A stretch of DNA of 64,000 nt from an uncultured bacterium (GTDB lineage: Bacteria > Bacillota > Clostridia > Lachnospirales > Lachnospiraceae): assembly GCA_905215775.1 (NCBI GenBank), contig CAJMRM010000008.1, positions 1 through 64,000 of the forward strand, in the 5' to 3' direction. Positions 16,044 through 25,059 of the stretch are shown here, piece by piece. Position 1 is the first letter of the stretch; the number at the start of each line of letters is the position of its first letter. Below the pieces are notes generated by a model. It did no database searches. It was not told the DNA's origin and saw only the letters and a list, made by a program, of their open reading frames with translations. Position numbers and translations under genes: made by a program.

Positions 16044-18700
16044 TGCTCGCTCCCGCTCCTGGAACCATAGGTCTCCAAATACACTGTCTGCTGCCGGGAT
16101 GGCCTGCCAAGGTTATCCTCGCAGACCCGGATATACCGGATTGCGGCGCCGTCTCCTGGATTTTCCGCCAGAACCCGGATAAACGCCATTCTTGCCTTTA
16201 AAAAATCCTTTTTCTCAAACGCACGGATCCCTTCTTCAAACTGGTCCTCCGTCAGCAGCTTCTTTCTCCTCCACATCTCCGGCTCCCCGTCCAGGACCTC
16301 ATAGACCGTTTCCGCCGTTTCTGTCTGTTCCAGGAAGAACGTTCCGATCCTCCTTACATGGTACCGGCTGAAAAATCCCGGGATCCGGCTGGCAGCCGCT
16401 CCCGAAACCAGGAGAGAGGCTCCGTATTCTCCGGCCTTTTCCTTTAAAAAGCCATTGAAATCCCCATTCCTTCCAAATGCGGATACGGCGCTCCGGATGT
16501 GATTTCCAGCAGTGCCCAGGCGGATCTGCTCATAGCCCAGGGAGATACACACATTTTTTTCCGTACCCGGATCCTGGAGGATATTGACAGCGGCCTCCAG
16601 GGCGTTTTCGGCAGCCCCCAGAAACAGGCACTGGATCCCTGTGTTCTCAAAAAACAGCACCTCGCCGTTTTTTTCATGGATCCGCCGGATCCAGCGATCC
16701 TGACGGATCTGGCCTTCCCTGCTTCCCACAGTCATGACCATATACGGCTTCTCCTGTGCGCCTCCGTCTCCGCCGGAGGTTTCAAGAAGCTTCCGCGGCA
16801 CAAAGGCGTTATACTTTTCCCGGTACCCCTCAAGACCGGATACCTGGGACGCAATCTGCCGGGACATCCTGTTGAATCTTACCGCAGTCACAGCCGCCTC
16901 GCTGCGGCCCCGTACTTCTGCCTCCTCGCCCAGCCTCCCTTTTTCTACCAGAAGAGCCGCCTGCTTTAACTTTCCCAGTGAATGCATGCCTCTCCACAGG
17001 ATCAAAAGAATGGCTGACAGGAGCGCCACCGTCATGGCAGACAGCACCCGCTCCACCGACTGGGCCTGCTGTGCAAACAGACGGTTCCCCTCATCCAGCA
17101 TCATATACGCCTCCAGGACCACAGGATACTCTCCCTCTGCGGTCTTAAGAGGAAGGAACGCGCCGTACATCCACCCTCCCAGAGCCGTATACTCTGCAGT
17201 TGCAGCCTTCTGCTCCTCCAGAGCCCTCTCCATGGCGGAAATTGCCTCTGGACTGCCGGACACAAAATTAGACTCTACCGGCATATTCAGGATATAATCC
17301 GAGACCCCCATAGGATAAAGGATCCCGTCCTTCCGGAAATACAGACGGAAGCTTACCTGGTTTCCGATGTTTCCCACGGCTGCACCCGACGCATCCAGCA
17401 CCTGGGACTGTCTGTATCCGGAAACATTCTTTTTATATGGAAGCTCATTCTCAACTGTAATGGAATCGTATCCGCACATGGTCTGGATTGCCTTCATATC
17501 ATAGGCATCCCGCATCTCGTAGCTTAACTGGAGACACGTCTCCACAGCATTTTCCTTTGCATTCCTGCGGACCGAGGAAAAGATCCTTTCTCTCAAAAGT
17601 CCCAGGCCCACAGCCATAAGGACCACAGAAAGAACAGCCGCCTCCAGAACCAAAGGAATCACGATCTCCCGCTTCATGAAAAGCTTCCGCAGCCGGAACC
17701 AGATAAAAAGAGCAGCTCCAGCCAGGACCATAGACAGGACCCAGGCCAGAAGCCTGGTCTTTGGCCCCGGCTCCAGCTCACCGGCCACATACTCATATGT
17801 ACCGCAGGCAGCCGCTGTCTGGCGTCCGTCCTCCAGTCTCAGGATCCCCGCCCGGGTCTCCTTTCCATCAAATACGCTCATCCGCAGCTCTGTTTCATCA
17901 AAGGCTTCCGCCGCCTGATACGTGGAGGGGCATGGTTCTGCGGCCCCTTCTCCCGCGATCCTGTAAGTATCTCCCGTATCCCGGTCCCGGAAATAGATCT
18001 CATCCGCGTAAAACTGGAAGTCTGTTTCCCTTCCCTCTCCCAAGGTGGAGCCGGTATCATAAACCAGGGTCACAGCCCCGTTTTCTCCCGCCTTCCATAT
18101 CTCCCCATGGCTTCCCAGGAAGTAATCCGCTCCGTCGGAGGTGAATTCAGCCAGATAGCTGGTCTCCGGCATCCGGGCTTCCGTGTAAAGCTGAAATTCC
18201 CCGTCCTCCAGAAGATAATGGGTCACCGACCGATCTTCTGAAAAAAACGTAAGAGCCGCCTTCCCCATGCTCCTGGACAGGGCCGCGAACCGGATCCCCT
18301 CCGCTTCCTCCAGCTCCGTAATGCTCCGGACCGTTTCCAGCCGGAGCCGGTCAAAATCGCAGCTCTGGAGAAGAAGGCTGGAGCCGTCTTCCCCAGAAAC
18401 AGAAGCCGCCACATATGTGCTGCCGTTTTCCAGGGGAGTGAGGCCGGAAAGGGTCACCGAGCTCCCGTCCTCATAGACCGGCACCCGGATCCGCCGGCTC
18501 TCTCCCGTTTCCATGTCCACCCGGAACACATACTGGGTCTGGTCCTTCAGATCCAGCCCATAAAGGTATTTTCCGCTGCTGACGGCCTCATAGACTCCCG
18601 AAGGCCGGTAGGCCGGAAAAAAAACGACAGCCGCAGCAGCCAGGAGGCCGAAAAGGAGCATGGCGGCCAGCCAGCCCCTGGATATTCTTTTTTCTTCCAT
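16040..18700 (-). CDS. Paralogous membrane receptor with strongly degenerate cyclase-like domain
   Basis: 886 residues with the same architecture as its downstream neighbour: TM 8-28, beta-rich extracytoplasmic region to about 310, TM 317-335 and 347-369, second extracytoplasmic sensor 370-550, TM 551-570, HAMP-like segment, then a cyclase-derived domain entered by KYNAFVPRKLLE (629-640). Beyond that entry the domain has eroded further than in the paralogue, and no metal-binding Asp motif can be found. A TPR-like helix pair (820-865) follows. GAGGAGGGA precedes the ATG. The pair probably arose by duplication and may form a heteromeric receptor. Its place inside the CIS run suggests it links an extracellular or periplasm-side signal to the machine; that is inference. 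Confidence 0.7.
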   Translation of the reverse strand: MEEKRISRGWLAAMLLFGLLAAAAVVFFPAYRPSGVYEAVSSGKYLYGLDLKDQTQYVFRVDMETGESRRIRVPVYEDGSSVTLSGLTPLENGSTYVAASVSGEDGSSLLLQSCDFDRLRLETVRSITELEEAEGIRFAALSRSMGKAALTFFSEDRSVTHYLLEDGEFQLYTEARMPETSYLAEFTSDGADYFLGSHGEIWKAGENGAVTLVYDTGSTLGEGRETDFQFYADEIYFRDRDTGDTYRIAGEGAAEPCPSTYQAAEAFDETELRMSVFDGKETRAGILRLEDGRQTAAACGTYEYVAGELEPGPKTRLLAWVLSMVLAGAALFIWFRLRKLFMKREIVIPLVLEAAVLSVVLMAVGLGLLRERIFSSVRRNAKENAVETCLQLSYEMRDAYDMKAIQTMCGYDSITVENELPYKKNVSGYRQSQVLDASGAAVGNIGNQVSFRLYFRKDGILYPMGVSDYILNMPVESNFVSGSPEAISAMERALEEQKAATAEYTALGGWMYGAFLPLKTAEGEYPVVLEAYMMLDEGNRLFAQQAQSVERVLSAMTVALLSAILLILWRGMHSLGKLKQAALLVEKGRLGEEAEVRGRSEAAVTAVRFNRMSRQIASQVSGLEGYREKYNAFVPRKLLETSGGDGGAQEKPYMVMTVGSREGQIRQDRWIRRIHEKNGEVLFFENTGIQCLFLGAAENALEAAVNILQDPGTEKNVCISLGYEQIRLGTAGNHIRSAVSAFGRNGDFNGFLKEKAGEYGASLLVSGAAASRIPGFFSRYHVRRIGTFFLEQTETAETVYEVLDGEPEMWRRKKLLTEDQFEEGIRAFEKKDFLKARMAFIRVLAENPGDGAAIRYIRVCEDNLGRPSRQQTVYLETYGSRSGSEQ

Positions 18701-18722
18701 CTCCCTTTCCCTCCTCGTTTCC

Positions 18723-19109
18723 TTATTTTACCTGGATATTGGCAGTCCCGGGATTGCTGATCTGGATCACGCCTCCATAAGCGCACATCAGCTTGCAGCT
18801 GTTGTTTAATGCCGGCTTTCCCCCCACCAGCACCGTAGGCGAGCCCGGGGCCCAGGGCCCAGGGATCATCGGAATGCACGGCATAGGTGTCAGAACCCCC
18901 AGAGCCGCCGCTGTGGCCGATGCCACCGTGGGGTTGGCCAGGGATTGACACATGCCAAAGGGCATGATATTGAGCATCGGAATGTTATCCATGATACATC
19001 CCACCGGCATGGAGGACATGACCCTGGCTGTGGGAAGCACGTTAAAGGCAGACGGAGCCATTCCAAAAGAACACGTTAAAACTGCTCCGCCAAGAACTCC
19101 AAAACCCAT
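18723..19109 (-). CDS. DUF4280 PAAR-like spike-tip protein
   Basis: A 128-residue protein that begins with the DUF4280 pattern: a conserved start (GGAVLTCSFG), a proline- and methionine-rich middle (MPFGMCQSLANP), a repeated PxPCxPMIPGPW segment and a final KPALNNSCKLMCAYGG. DUF4280 proteins are PAAR-like and are expected to cap the spike of contractile systems, often carrying or recruiting cargo. Four conserved-type cysteines could bind a metal. It is separated from the hub and spike genes by about 12 kb and lies in the accessory half of the run. AAGGAG six bases before the ATG supports the start. Confidence 0.85.
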   Translation of the reverse strand: MGFGVLGGAVLTCSFGMAPSAFNVLPTARVMSSMPVGCIMDNIPMLNIMPFGMCQSLANPTVASATAAALGVLTPMPCIPMIPGPWAPGSPTVLVGGKPALNNSCKLMCAYGGVIQISNPGTANIQVK

Positions 19110-19124
19110 GCATATCTCCTTCCT

Positions 19125-19901
19125 TTATATAAGATCCTGCCGGATGCTGCCGCCCTCTCTGACATTTAGGCGGAGCTCCCTGTTTTCCCCTGTTTCTGGA
19201 TCCTTCCACCAAAGACGGCCGGCGGCTTCCGGCCCCGGTACTGTCTTAAAAAGCAGAAGGTACGTGCCGTCTTCTCCGGTCCTGGTCTCATGGACATTCC
19301 GGATGACCGTATCCATTTTCTGATAGACTCCGGATAGCGGCCCGCCCCGGAACCGGTAGATCCCAGTATCCGGCCTTGTATCGTCCAGGCATTTTTCAAG
19401 CCTTATTTTTCCTCTCTTCCTCTTAAGCTCCAGCTCCAGTGTGCATCCTTCCAGGCTGCGGATCCCCGGATGGTAAATGGAGATCTCCTCGTCCTTTGCC
19501 CTGCAGTCCTTTAAAAGCTTCATAGGATCTGGACCTCCGGTAAATACAAAGGAAATTTCTGTTCCCGGAACAGCGCTACCATGGATCCTGGAGCTGCCGC
19601 TTCCGGCCGGATACCGGCTTCCCGGCCGCAGCCATACGACCTGGACCTCCGGATCCCGGTCCAAAGGAAGGACCACGATTTCCGTAAGGAACAGAGGACT
19701 CTCCAGAACCACCTGGGCAGATTCCCTGCTTGTAAAATTGTGATTTTCCACGAATACCACGATCCCCTCGGATTTACGGATCACAGAAAGTCCCTGGTCC
19801 GTGCGGATCCGCAATCCGGCTGTGGACACCGGCCTTCTTATGTAGCTGTCGTAGATCTTAAAGATTCCCCGGACCTTCCAGGTCATGCGGCTCTCTGCCA
19901 T
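19125..19901 (-). CDS. CIS-linked beta-rich protein, unknown function
   Basis: A 258-residue protein without signal peptide or membrane segment. It is rich in predicted beta strands with short charged turns, and contains an acidic/basic C-terminal half (LELELKRKRGKIRLEK). Family not recognised. It overlaps the end of the DUF4255 gene by 44 bases, and its ribosome binding site (GGGAGGAAG) lies within that gene, so expression is coupled to the cap protein. In other CIS clusters the DUF4255 cap gene is often followed by small accessory structural genes, so a sheath- or cap-associated role is possible but unproven. Confidence 0.65.
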   Translation of the reverse strand: MAESRMTWKVRGIFKIYDSYIRRPVSTAGLRIRTDQGLSVIRKSEGIVVFVENHNFTSRESAQVVLESPLFLTEIVVLPLDRDPEVQVVWLRPGSRYPAGSGSSRIHGSAVPGTEISFVFTGGPDPMKLLKDCRAKDEEISIYHPGIRSLEGCTLELELKRKRGKIRLEKCLDDTRPDTGIYRFRGGPLSGVYQKMDTVIRNVHETRTGEDGTYLLLFKTVPGPEAAGRLWWKDPETGENRELRLNVREGGSIRQDLI

Positions 19902-20472
19902 GGCTTCCTCCCTGCTCCTTTACCTGCATATCCACACTCATAACGCGCTTGATCTCTCTGCTCTTTGCAGAATCCAGACTCACCGGTGCCACACGGAAAA
20001 ACAGAGACGTCCGGTAAGGGACCGACGGCTGGTTCCAGATCTTTATCTTTTCCTCTGTGGTCAGATCCAAAAGCTCCACCCGGATGTTGGGCCTTCCTCC
20101 GCTGTCAAAATTTTCCGATTCCCAGAAATTCTGATCCTTCAAAAGCTGGATGATCCGCCCCAGGATCCGGTGCTCCTGAATCGCCCGATAACGGATATCG
20201 CTGGCTGACCACACTGTGATCATATAATAAAGGCTTAGATATGTGGGCGGAAACGTCTGCCTTTCCATGCTGTGGTTCACCATACCGCTGATCCTCAGGT
20301 TTTCATTCTCACGGATATCATACAGACAGATCCCCACATTGAGATCGCCCTTTTCCTCCGGTGAGCACAGGCCCACGGCGTTCTTATCCGGCAAAAGCTC
20401 CGGCACCAGTCCATCGGCCAGTACCTGTCTGAGATAATCGTCGATCTCTGCAATGATCGTATAACGTCCCAT
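19858..20472 (-). CDS. DUF4255 tail-cap / terminator protein (Afp16/Pvc16-like)
   Basis: 204 residues from the start chosen here. The protein matches DUF4255: an N-terminal helix (IIAEIDDYLRQVL), a central GDLNVGICLYDIRENENLR segment in which a glycine-aspartate turn leads into a strand, PTYLSLYYMITVW, and HRILGRIIQLL. This family caps the distal end of the tube-sheath assembly and sets the end of polymerisation in extracellular CIS. MGRYTI was taken as the start because GAGGAGGGA lies just upstream; the longer frame includes an Arg/Gly-rich leader that overlaps the MORN gene and has no homology-like character. Confidence in the family is high. Confidence 0.85.
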   Translation of the reverse strand: MGRYTIIAEIDDYLRQVLADGLVPELLPDKNAVGLCSPEEKGDLNVGICLYDIRENENLRISGMVNHSMERQTFPPTYLSLYYMITVWSASDIRYRAIQEHRILGRIIQLLKDQNFWESENFDSGGRPNIRVELLDLTTEEKIKIWNQPSVPYRTSLFFRVAPVSLDSAKSREIKRVMSVDMQVKEQGGSHGREPHDLEGPGNL

Positions 20473-20533
20473 GGAGATCCCTCCTCTTCCTTTATTCTCT
20501 GATGGGCCGCGGAACCGGAAAAGCGGCCAAAGA

Positions 20534-22432
20534 TCAGGCTCCCGGCCCCGGCTCATGGACAGCCTCCGTGGGGGCTCCCGGCCATCTGCCCGCCTCCGGA
20601 TCCTCCATGGTACTCATCCCCGGCTCGGAAATATCCTCGCTCTCTTTTCCGGGATCCCCAATGTCCTCCCGGGGCTCCGCTTCTTCCGGGCCAGCGCTTT
20701 CAGCGGCGGCATCTGTGCCTGCCGCCTCTGAGGTCTCCGTTTCTTCCGATCCTTCCGGCGGCTGGGACTCGGCTTCTGTACTTTCCGGAGCCTCTGTCCC
20801 CTCCAGCTCCTCTTTACTGGTGACCAGCGCGCCGTTTCGGAATTCTCCCTCTTCCAAAAGCTTTCCGGTGGCGGCATCATAAGATGCTCCGCGGCCATGG
20901 TACGCGCCCAGAAGGAACTGTCCCTCATAGATTTTTCCGCCGGTGGTCCGGTCATACAGAACGCCTGTTCCGTCATAAAGACCATTTCGGAAGGTCCCCT
21001 CGTAGAGCTTCATGCCGGTAGCAGGATCATACTCGGTCCCGCTTCCCTCCAGGACTCCCTGAACAAAGCTTCCCTGGGCCGCCAGGCCGCCGGTGGCCTC
21101 ATCATAAATCCGGCCCTCTCCTTCATACAGGTTCTTTACAAAGCCGCCTTCGTAGAGAACGACGCCCTCCGATCCGTACAGGATTCCCTCTCCCTCATAC
21201 GCTCCGGACAAAAAGCCTCCTTCATACAGGGGCATCTCATTGGCTCCATAGAGAACTCCGCCGCCCTCATAAAGCCCCTTTGCAAACGTGCCTTCATAAA
21301 GCAGCGTCCCGTCCTCATTGAAAAGCTTCCCCTCTCCTTCATAGAGTCCGCCGGAAAAGCCTCCCTGGTAAGAAGCGATCCCGTCCTCCCGGTACAGGGT
21401 CCCGTTTCCCTCATAGGCCCCATTTTCATAGCCCCCCTGGTAAAGCAGAGCGCCGCTTTCATAGTAAAGCGTGGTGGTTCCGGCAGAAAAAATATCTCCG
21501 CCGTACTGTCCCTCTTCCACCAGCCTTCCGGATTCATACATTTTTCCAAAGCCTTCGGCTTTTCCATCGTGAAAGCTTCCCTCATACACCAGGCGGCCTT
21601 CGGAATAAAGCCTTCCCTCTCCTTCATAAACGCCGGCGGAAAAATTTCCGTCATACTTTTTTCTTCCGTCCGCATCATACAGGACTCCGGCTCCCTCATA
21701 GAGTCCCCGGGCGTAGCCGCCTTCGTATTCCAGGCTCCCGTCCTCCCGGTATTTTTTTCCACTGCCTTCATACAGGCCCGACACAAAGCCGCCTTCATAG
21801 GAGACCGTCTGGCCCTCGTAGTATTGGATCCCCTGGCCTTCCTCCTTGTTCATGGAAAAGCTTCCCTGATACCGAAGCCCTCCGTCTTCATAATAGAGTT
21901 CTCCATAACCGTCAAAAACCTCCATCAGGAAGTTTCCCTCATACCGGCACTTCCCGTCATAGCCATACAGGCGTCCAAAACCGTTGATCCTGCCCTTATC
22001 CAGGCTTCCCTCAAAGAGCACGGTCCCGCTGTCCCGGTCCGTCAGCCTGACCTTTCCTGTATAGGAGGCGGCCACAGCCGAATCCACAGGCATGGTCCTT
22101 GTAAAAAAACGGGACTGGAGTACCGGCCACGCAAAATTTATGAACAGGGCCGGAAGGATCAGAGCTGCCAGGATCACCAGGTACAGAAGCCTCCTGGCAA
22201 TATAATGGCTTCCTCCGTCCACATACTCCGCCAGGGAGCTGGGCGGTTCCTTTAATTTTTTGATCTCCCCCATGACGTCATTACTGGCTTTCCTTGCAAT
22301 GGAGCTGGGCTGGGTAAACATCCGCACCGCACGCATGGCCGAGGTGACCGGCATGAAAAGCACCCGTCCCATTCTTTTCAGACTGACGTCTATGGAATCC
22401 TTTAATTTTGACGGATCATCAAATTTCTTCAT
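20534..22432 (-). CDS. Membrane-anchored MORN-repeat protein
   Basis: A 632-residue protein with about 16-17 MORN repeats (residues about 138-535) of the form YEGxFxxGxYEGxGxLY. A cytoplasmic-type N-terminus of 80 residues and one membrane segment (about 81-101) precede them. The tail (540-632) is acidic and rich in Ser, Pro and Glu. MORN arrays form extended beta ribbons that bind phospholipid or act as adhesive or substrate-like scaffolds. Here the array would lie on the far side of the membrane from the N-terminus if the basic N-terminus stays inside. The gene overlaps the upstream pseudokinase-like gene by four bases (ATGA). The role in the CIS is unknown; membrane tethering is a natural hypothesis. 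Confidence 0.85.
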   Translation of the reverse strand: MKKFDDPSKLKDSIDVSLKRMGRVLFMPVTSAMRAVRMFTQPSSIARKASNDVMGEIKKLKEPPSSLAEYVDGGSHYIARRLLYLVILAALILPALFINFAWPVLQSRFFTRTMPVDSAVAASYTGKVRLTDRDSGTVLFEGSLDKGRINGFGRLYGYDGKCRYEGNFLMEVFDGYGELYYEDGGLRYQGSFSMNKEEGQGIQYYEGQTVSYEGGFVSGLYEGSGKKYREDGSLEYEGGYARGLYEGAGVLYDADGRKKYDGNFSAGVYEGEGRLYSEGRLVYEGSFHDGKAEGFGKMYESGRLVEEGQYGGDIFSAGTTTLYYESGALLYQGGYENGAYEGNGTLYREDGIASYQGGFSGGLYEGEGKLFNEDGTLLYEGTFAKGLYEGGGVLYGANEMPLYEGGFLSGAYEGEGILYGSEGVVLYEGGFVKNLYEGEGRIYDEATGGLAAQGSFVQGVLEGSGTEYDPATGMKLYEGTFRNGLYDGTGVLYDRTTGGKIYEGQFLLGAYHGRGASYDAATGKLLEEGEFRNGALVTSKEELEGTEAPESTEAESQPPEGSEETETSEAAGTDAAAESAGPEEAEPREDIGDPGKESEDISEPGMSTMEDPEAGRWPGAPTEAVHEPGPGA

Positions 22433-23313
22433 GGTATTTCTGCCTCTGTATTCTTTCTGATCTCCAGATCCCCGATCCTTTCATATACCTGGGCTACAGG
22501 ATCCGGCTGCAGGAGCTCGTAAACGGAATAAGCCAGATACCCGGCTGCCAGAAGGATCACTGCCAGCTTTGCAAATCTCATAAGGATTTTTCCCAGACCC
22601 TTGATCCTTTCCCAGAGCCGGAATGCAAAGCTGCGGCTTTCCAGAGCCGTCTCGTCCCTGTCCTTCCACTGGCGGCAGATGGTCTCCAGCCGTTCATAGA
22701 CCCGGAGCACATTCTCAAATTCCCCATGGTCCAGTCCGTACAGGAAGCTCTCCATATCGGGAAATGCCCGTCTGGCCAGTTCAGGCTCAAACAATACCGC
22801 GAATACCTTCCCCATATCCCGGCAGGCCATGGAAAAATCCACCTCCTGCCAGGATAAAAAGTCTGAAAGCTCAAAATCAAAGCCAAAATCCATGGCGTCC
22901 GTCACCTTTATCCGCCCAGGCTCCATGGCCGCATGGATAAAATAGGGAGGAACGTTTCCCAGCACCAGATGCTCTGCCAGCTTCTCCGCAAGCACAAGCC
23001 GCTCTCCCAGCCGCAGCGCTTCTCCGGAAAGCCGCTCAGAAAGCGGGGTCCCGGAGCCGCAGTCCATAAATACGGTCACACCCTCCGCATCCGTGGAATA
23101 ATCCGCAAATTCCAGAAAGTCCCGGTTATGCACCTGCTCCATGAGATACCGGATCAGGGCGCCGCCGGTATGCTCCGCCGGGATCCTGAGAGCCCGGTAT
23201 GTCCGGTCCGACGGCTCGTTCACGTCCCGGCAGATATGCTGTTGTAATCCCCGGTCCCCGCCCTTTACGGTATAGAGGACCAGAAAGTCCCTGTCCAGAA
23301 TATGGATGATCAT
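22429..23313 (-). CDS. Tail-anchored pseudokinase-like protein
   Basis: 294 residues. A soluble N-terminal domain (1-230) is followed by a single membrane span (about 247-265) and a short tail. The soluble part recalls a Ser/Thr kinase: a hinge-like VTVFMDCGSGTPLSERL (79-95), then YFIHAAMEPGRIKVTD (124-139), which lines up with the catalytic-loop pattern HRDxKPxNILV, then DFGFD, then an ACRDMGKVFAVLF helix like the RDMYSLGVVLYELL region of kinases. The catalytic Asp and Asn and the beta-3 Lys are not recognisable, so it would be inactive. This assignment is from pattern only. It sits between the 574-residue accessory gene (3-base gap) and the MORN gene. Confidence 0.55.
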   Translation of the reverse strand: MIIHILDRDFLVLYTVKGGDRGLQQHICRDVNEPSDRTYRALRIPAEHTGGALIRYLMEQVHNRDFLEFADYSTDAEGVTVFMDCGSGTPLSERLSGEALRLGERLVLAEKLAEHLVLGNVPPYFIHAAMEPGRIKVTDAMDFGFDFELSDFLSWQEVDFSMACRDMGKVFAVLFEPELARRAFPDMESFLYGLDHGEFENVLRVYERLETICRQWKDRDETALESRSFAFRLWERIKGLGKILMRFAKLAVILLAAGYLAYSVYELLQPDPVAQVYERIGDLEIRKNTEAEIP

Positions 23314-23316
23314 GGT

Positions 23317-25041
23317 CTACTCCCTTACTATGACATAAAGTGACGCCCGCAGCTTCGGCATCTCCTGGCACCAGGCCTGGATCTCATAGACTCCCGGCTG
23401 GTTGGGCGCCGTATACATACCGTCCCGGCTTATAAAGCCGCCCTCCCTGGATCTTACCTCCCACAGGATCTCGGCTCCAGGAAGGTTTTCTGCCGCTGCC
23501 TCCAGATAATAGCTCTCCCGGACACGCATTTCCAGCTTCGATGGGCGGATAGAAAGCCTGGGTTCCCCCAAGGCGCCGTCCTTGTCCTGCTTTCCCATCA
23601 CCGCGGTCCAGTGGACCCGGATCGTCTGCTGCCCGGTGGCCTCTAAAAGTCTGAGGCCGATCACAAAGCTTCCCCTGGAAATATCGGCCTTTGCAGCCAG
23701 CTCCGCCTTTGGCATCCCGTCCTCAAAGATCTCCGACGAGCCGAAAAGCATCTCCTTTTCCCCCTCCAGGGCAAGGCATATGGATACCTCCCCCAGGCCC
23801 AGTCCATGGACGATCTCATGGGAAAAGAACTTCTGGCCCCGCTTACCTCCGACGCCCAGCTGAAGCTCCACAGTTCCCTGGGCCCGCCGTTCCTCTCTTT
23901 CTTCCGCCGCAGGACGCAAAAGGGGCTCCCGGGACAGCCGTTTCTCCCCGGACTCCTTTTCCCTCTCTGCCAGCAGCGCCTTCAGCATTCCCATGGTAAG
24001 GAACGGAGTGTATACATATTGATCGAATGGCATGGGCTCCACCCGGTCGATCATATAAACATGGCCGGTCTGGATCAGCCATATTTTTGCCAGATAAATT
24101 CCCGGAGGATATGCGTTCTTCAGGACGTGGTCCATGGCCTCCCGGTAATGCCGCTCCTTCAGCACCTGATACACATCTTTTTTTACCACAGGAACGGCTG
24201 CGGCCATCTCCTTTGGAAGCTTCAGGCTTTTCCCTCCGCATTTTAAGCGGAACTTCTCTGGCAGCAGGGAAAATTCCACGTCTCCCATTTCCACTGGGAA
24301 TGCGTTTAAAATATAGGTAAGCTCCTTTACTGAATCCCTGGTCTCCAGCCGCTCTCTTATTTCAGCCCGGAACCGGTTTTCGCCCTGGAAGGATGCGCAG
24401 GACAGCGTCTCCTCAAGCTCCATGGAAAGCTCCTTGCCGCTTCCCCGGTTTTCTATGATCAGGCGGACTTCAAATTCCTCTCCGCTCTTTACAAACCGCG
24501 GACACTGCTGTGTGATCCGTATTCCCTCATCCTCATAAAGAACCGTCCTTTTATGGAACATAGCATCCAGGGTATCGGAGGCGTCCTCCAGAGGACGGTC
24601 CGTCAGATACAGCCGGTAGCCTTCCCGGCATTTGTCGTATTCTGTACCCCCGTCCGTGGATTCCACTCCGGAAGCGATGCTGTGGGACGGCATGGTCTCC
24701 TTTTCATCGTATTCAATGCACAGATACACAAAATCTCTGTTCTTATCCTCCGAAAGCCGTGAAAAGCCATCGATCTGCTCCAGCCGCACCACCGCCGGCC
24801 GCTCAGCCACGATCTCGCGTCCGGCTCCGTCCAGGGCAAGTCCTGCCTCCAGTGAGATGCTCTTCTCGTCGATCCCCACAACGGTCAGGCCGGCTGCCAC
24901 GCCAGAGCCGTGAAGAAACCGGTTGACCATGCGCCTTTTATCGTTAAAATATCTCTGTTCTGAGTTAAAATCCTGCTCCGTCAGAAGCTTTCCGTAATAA
25001 TAACGATTCCTCTCAAACGGAAAATACTGAAGATTTTTCAT
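23317..25041 (-). CDS. Conserved CIS accessory protein with C-terminal Ig-like domain
   Basis: A 574-residue protein. The N-terminal segment, with RYYYGKLLTEQDF followed by a Tyr/Phe- and Arg-rich helix and LHGSGVAAGL (about residues 13-52), is typical of a protein found beside baseplate genes in contractile injection clusters. The centre is mixed alpha/beta with a proline-containing Ig-like portion (160-290). The last 80 residues (from about 490) resemble a bacterial Ig-like domain ending in PGVYEIQAWC. No signal peptide is present. It probably belongs to the baseplate or exterior decoration of the particle; no enzymatic motif was seen. AAAGGAGG precedes the start at a slightly long distance. 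Confidence 0.7.
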   Translation of the reverse strand: MKNLQYFPFERNRYYYGKLLTEQDFNSEQRYFNDKRRMVNRFLHGSGVAAGLTVVGIDEKSISLEAGLALDGAGREIVAERPAVVRLEQIDGFSRLSEDKNRDFVYLCIEYDEKETMPSHSIASGVESTDGGTEYDKCREGYRLYLTDRPLEDASDTLDAMFHKRTVLYEDEGIRITQQCPRFVKSGEEFEVRLIIENRGSGKELSMELEETLSCASFQGENRFRAEIRERLETRDSVKELTYILNAFPVEMGDVEFSLLPEKFRLKCGGKSLKLPKEMAAAVPVVKKDVYQVLKERHYREAMDHVLKNAYPPGIYLAKIWLIQTGHVYMIDRVEPMPFDQYVYTPFLTMGMLKALLAEREKESGEKRLSREPLLRPAAEEREERRAQGTVELQLGVGGKRGQKFFSHEIVHGLGLGEVSICLALEGEKEMLFGSSEIFEDGMPKAELAAKADISRGSFVIGLRLLEATGQQTIRVHWTAVMGKQDKDGALGEPRLSIRPSKLEMRVRESYYLEAAAENLPGAEILWEVRSREGGFISRDGMYTAPNQPGVYEIQAWCQEMPKLRASLYVIVRE

Positions 25042-25059
25042 GGTCCTTTGTTCCTCCTT

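Noticed and set aside
20600..22000. Regularly spaced DNA repeats that could be mistaken for a CRISPR or tandem repeat array
   Set aside because: The periodicity follows the 23-25 codon MORN protein repeat, with variable spacing and sequence and no unique spacers.
20897..22255. Long plus-strand open frame (452 codons) opposite the MORN gene
   Set aside because: It is an antisense shadow created by the repetitive codon pattern of the MORN repeats; it lacks a ribosome binding site and shows only repeat-derived composition.
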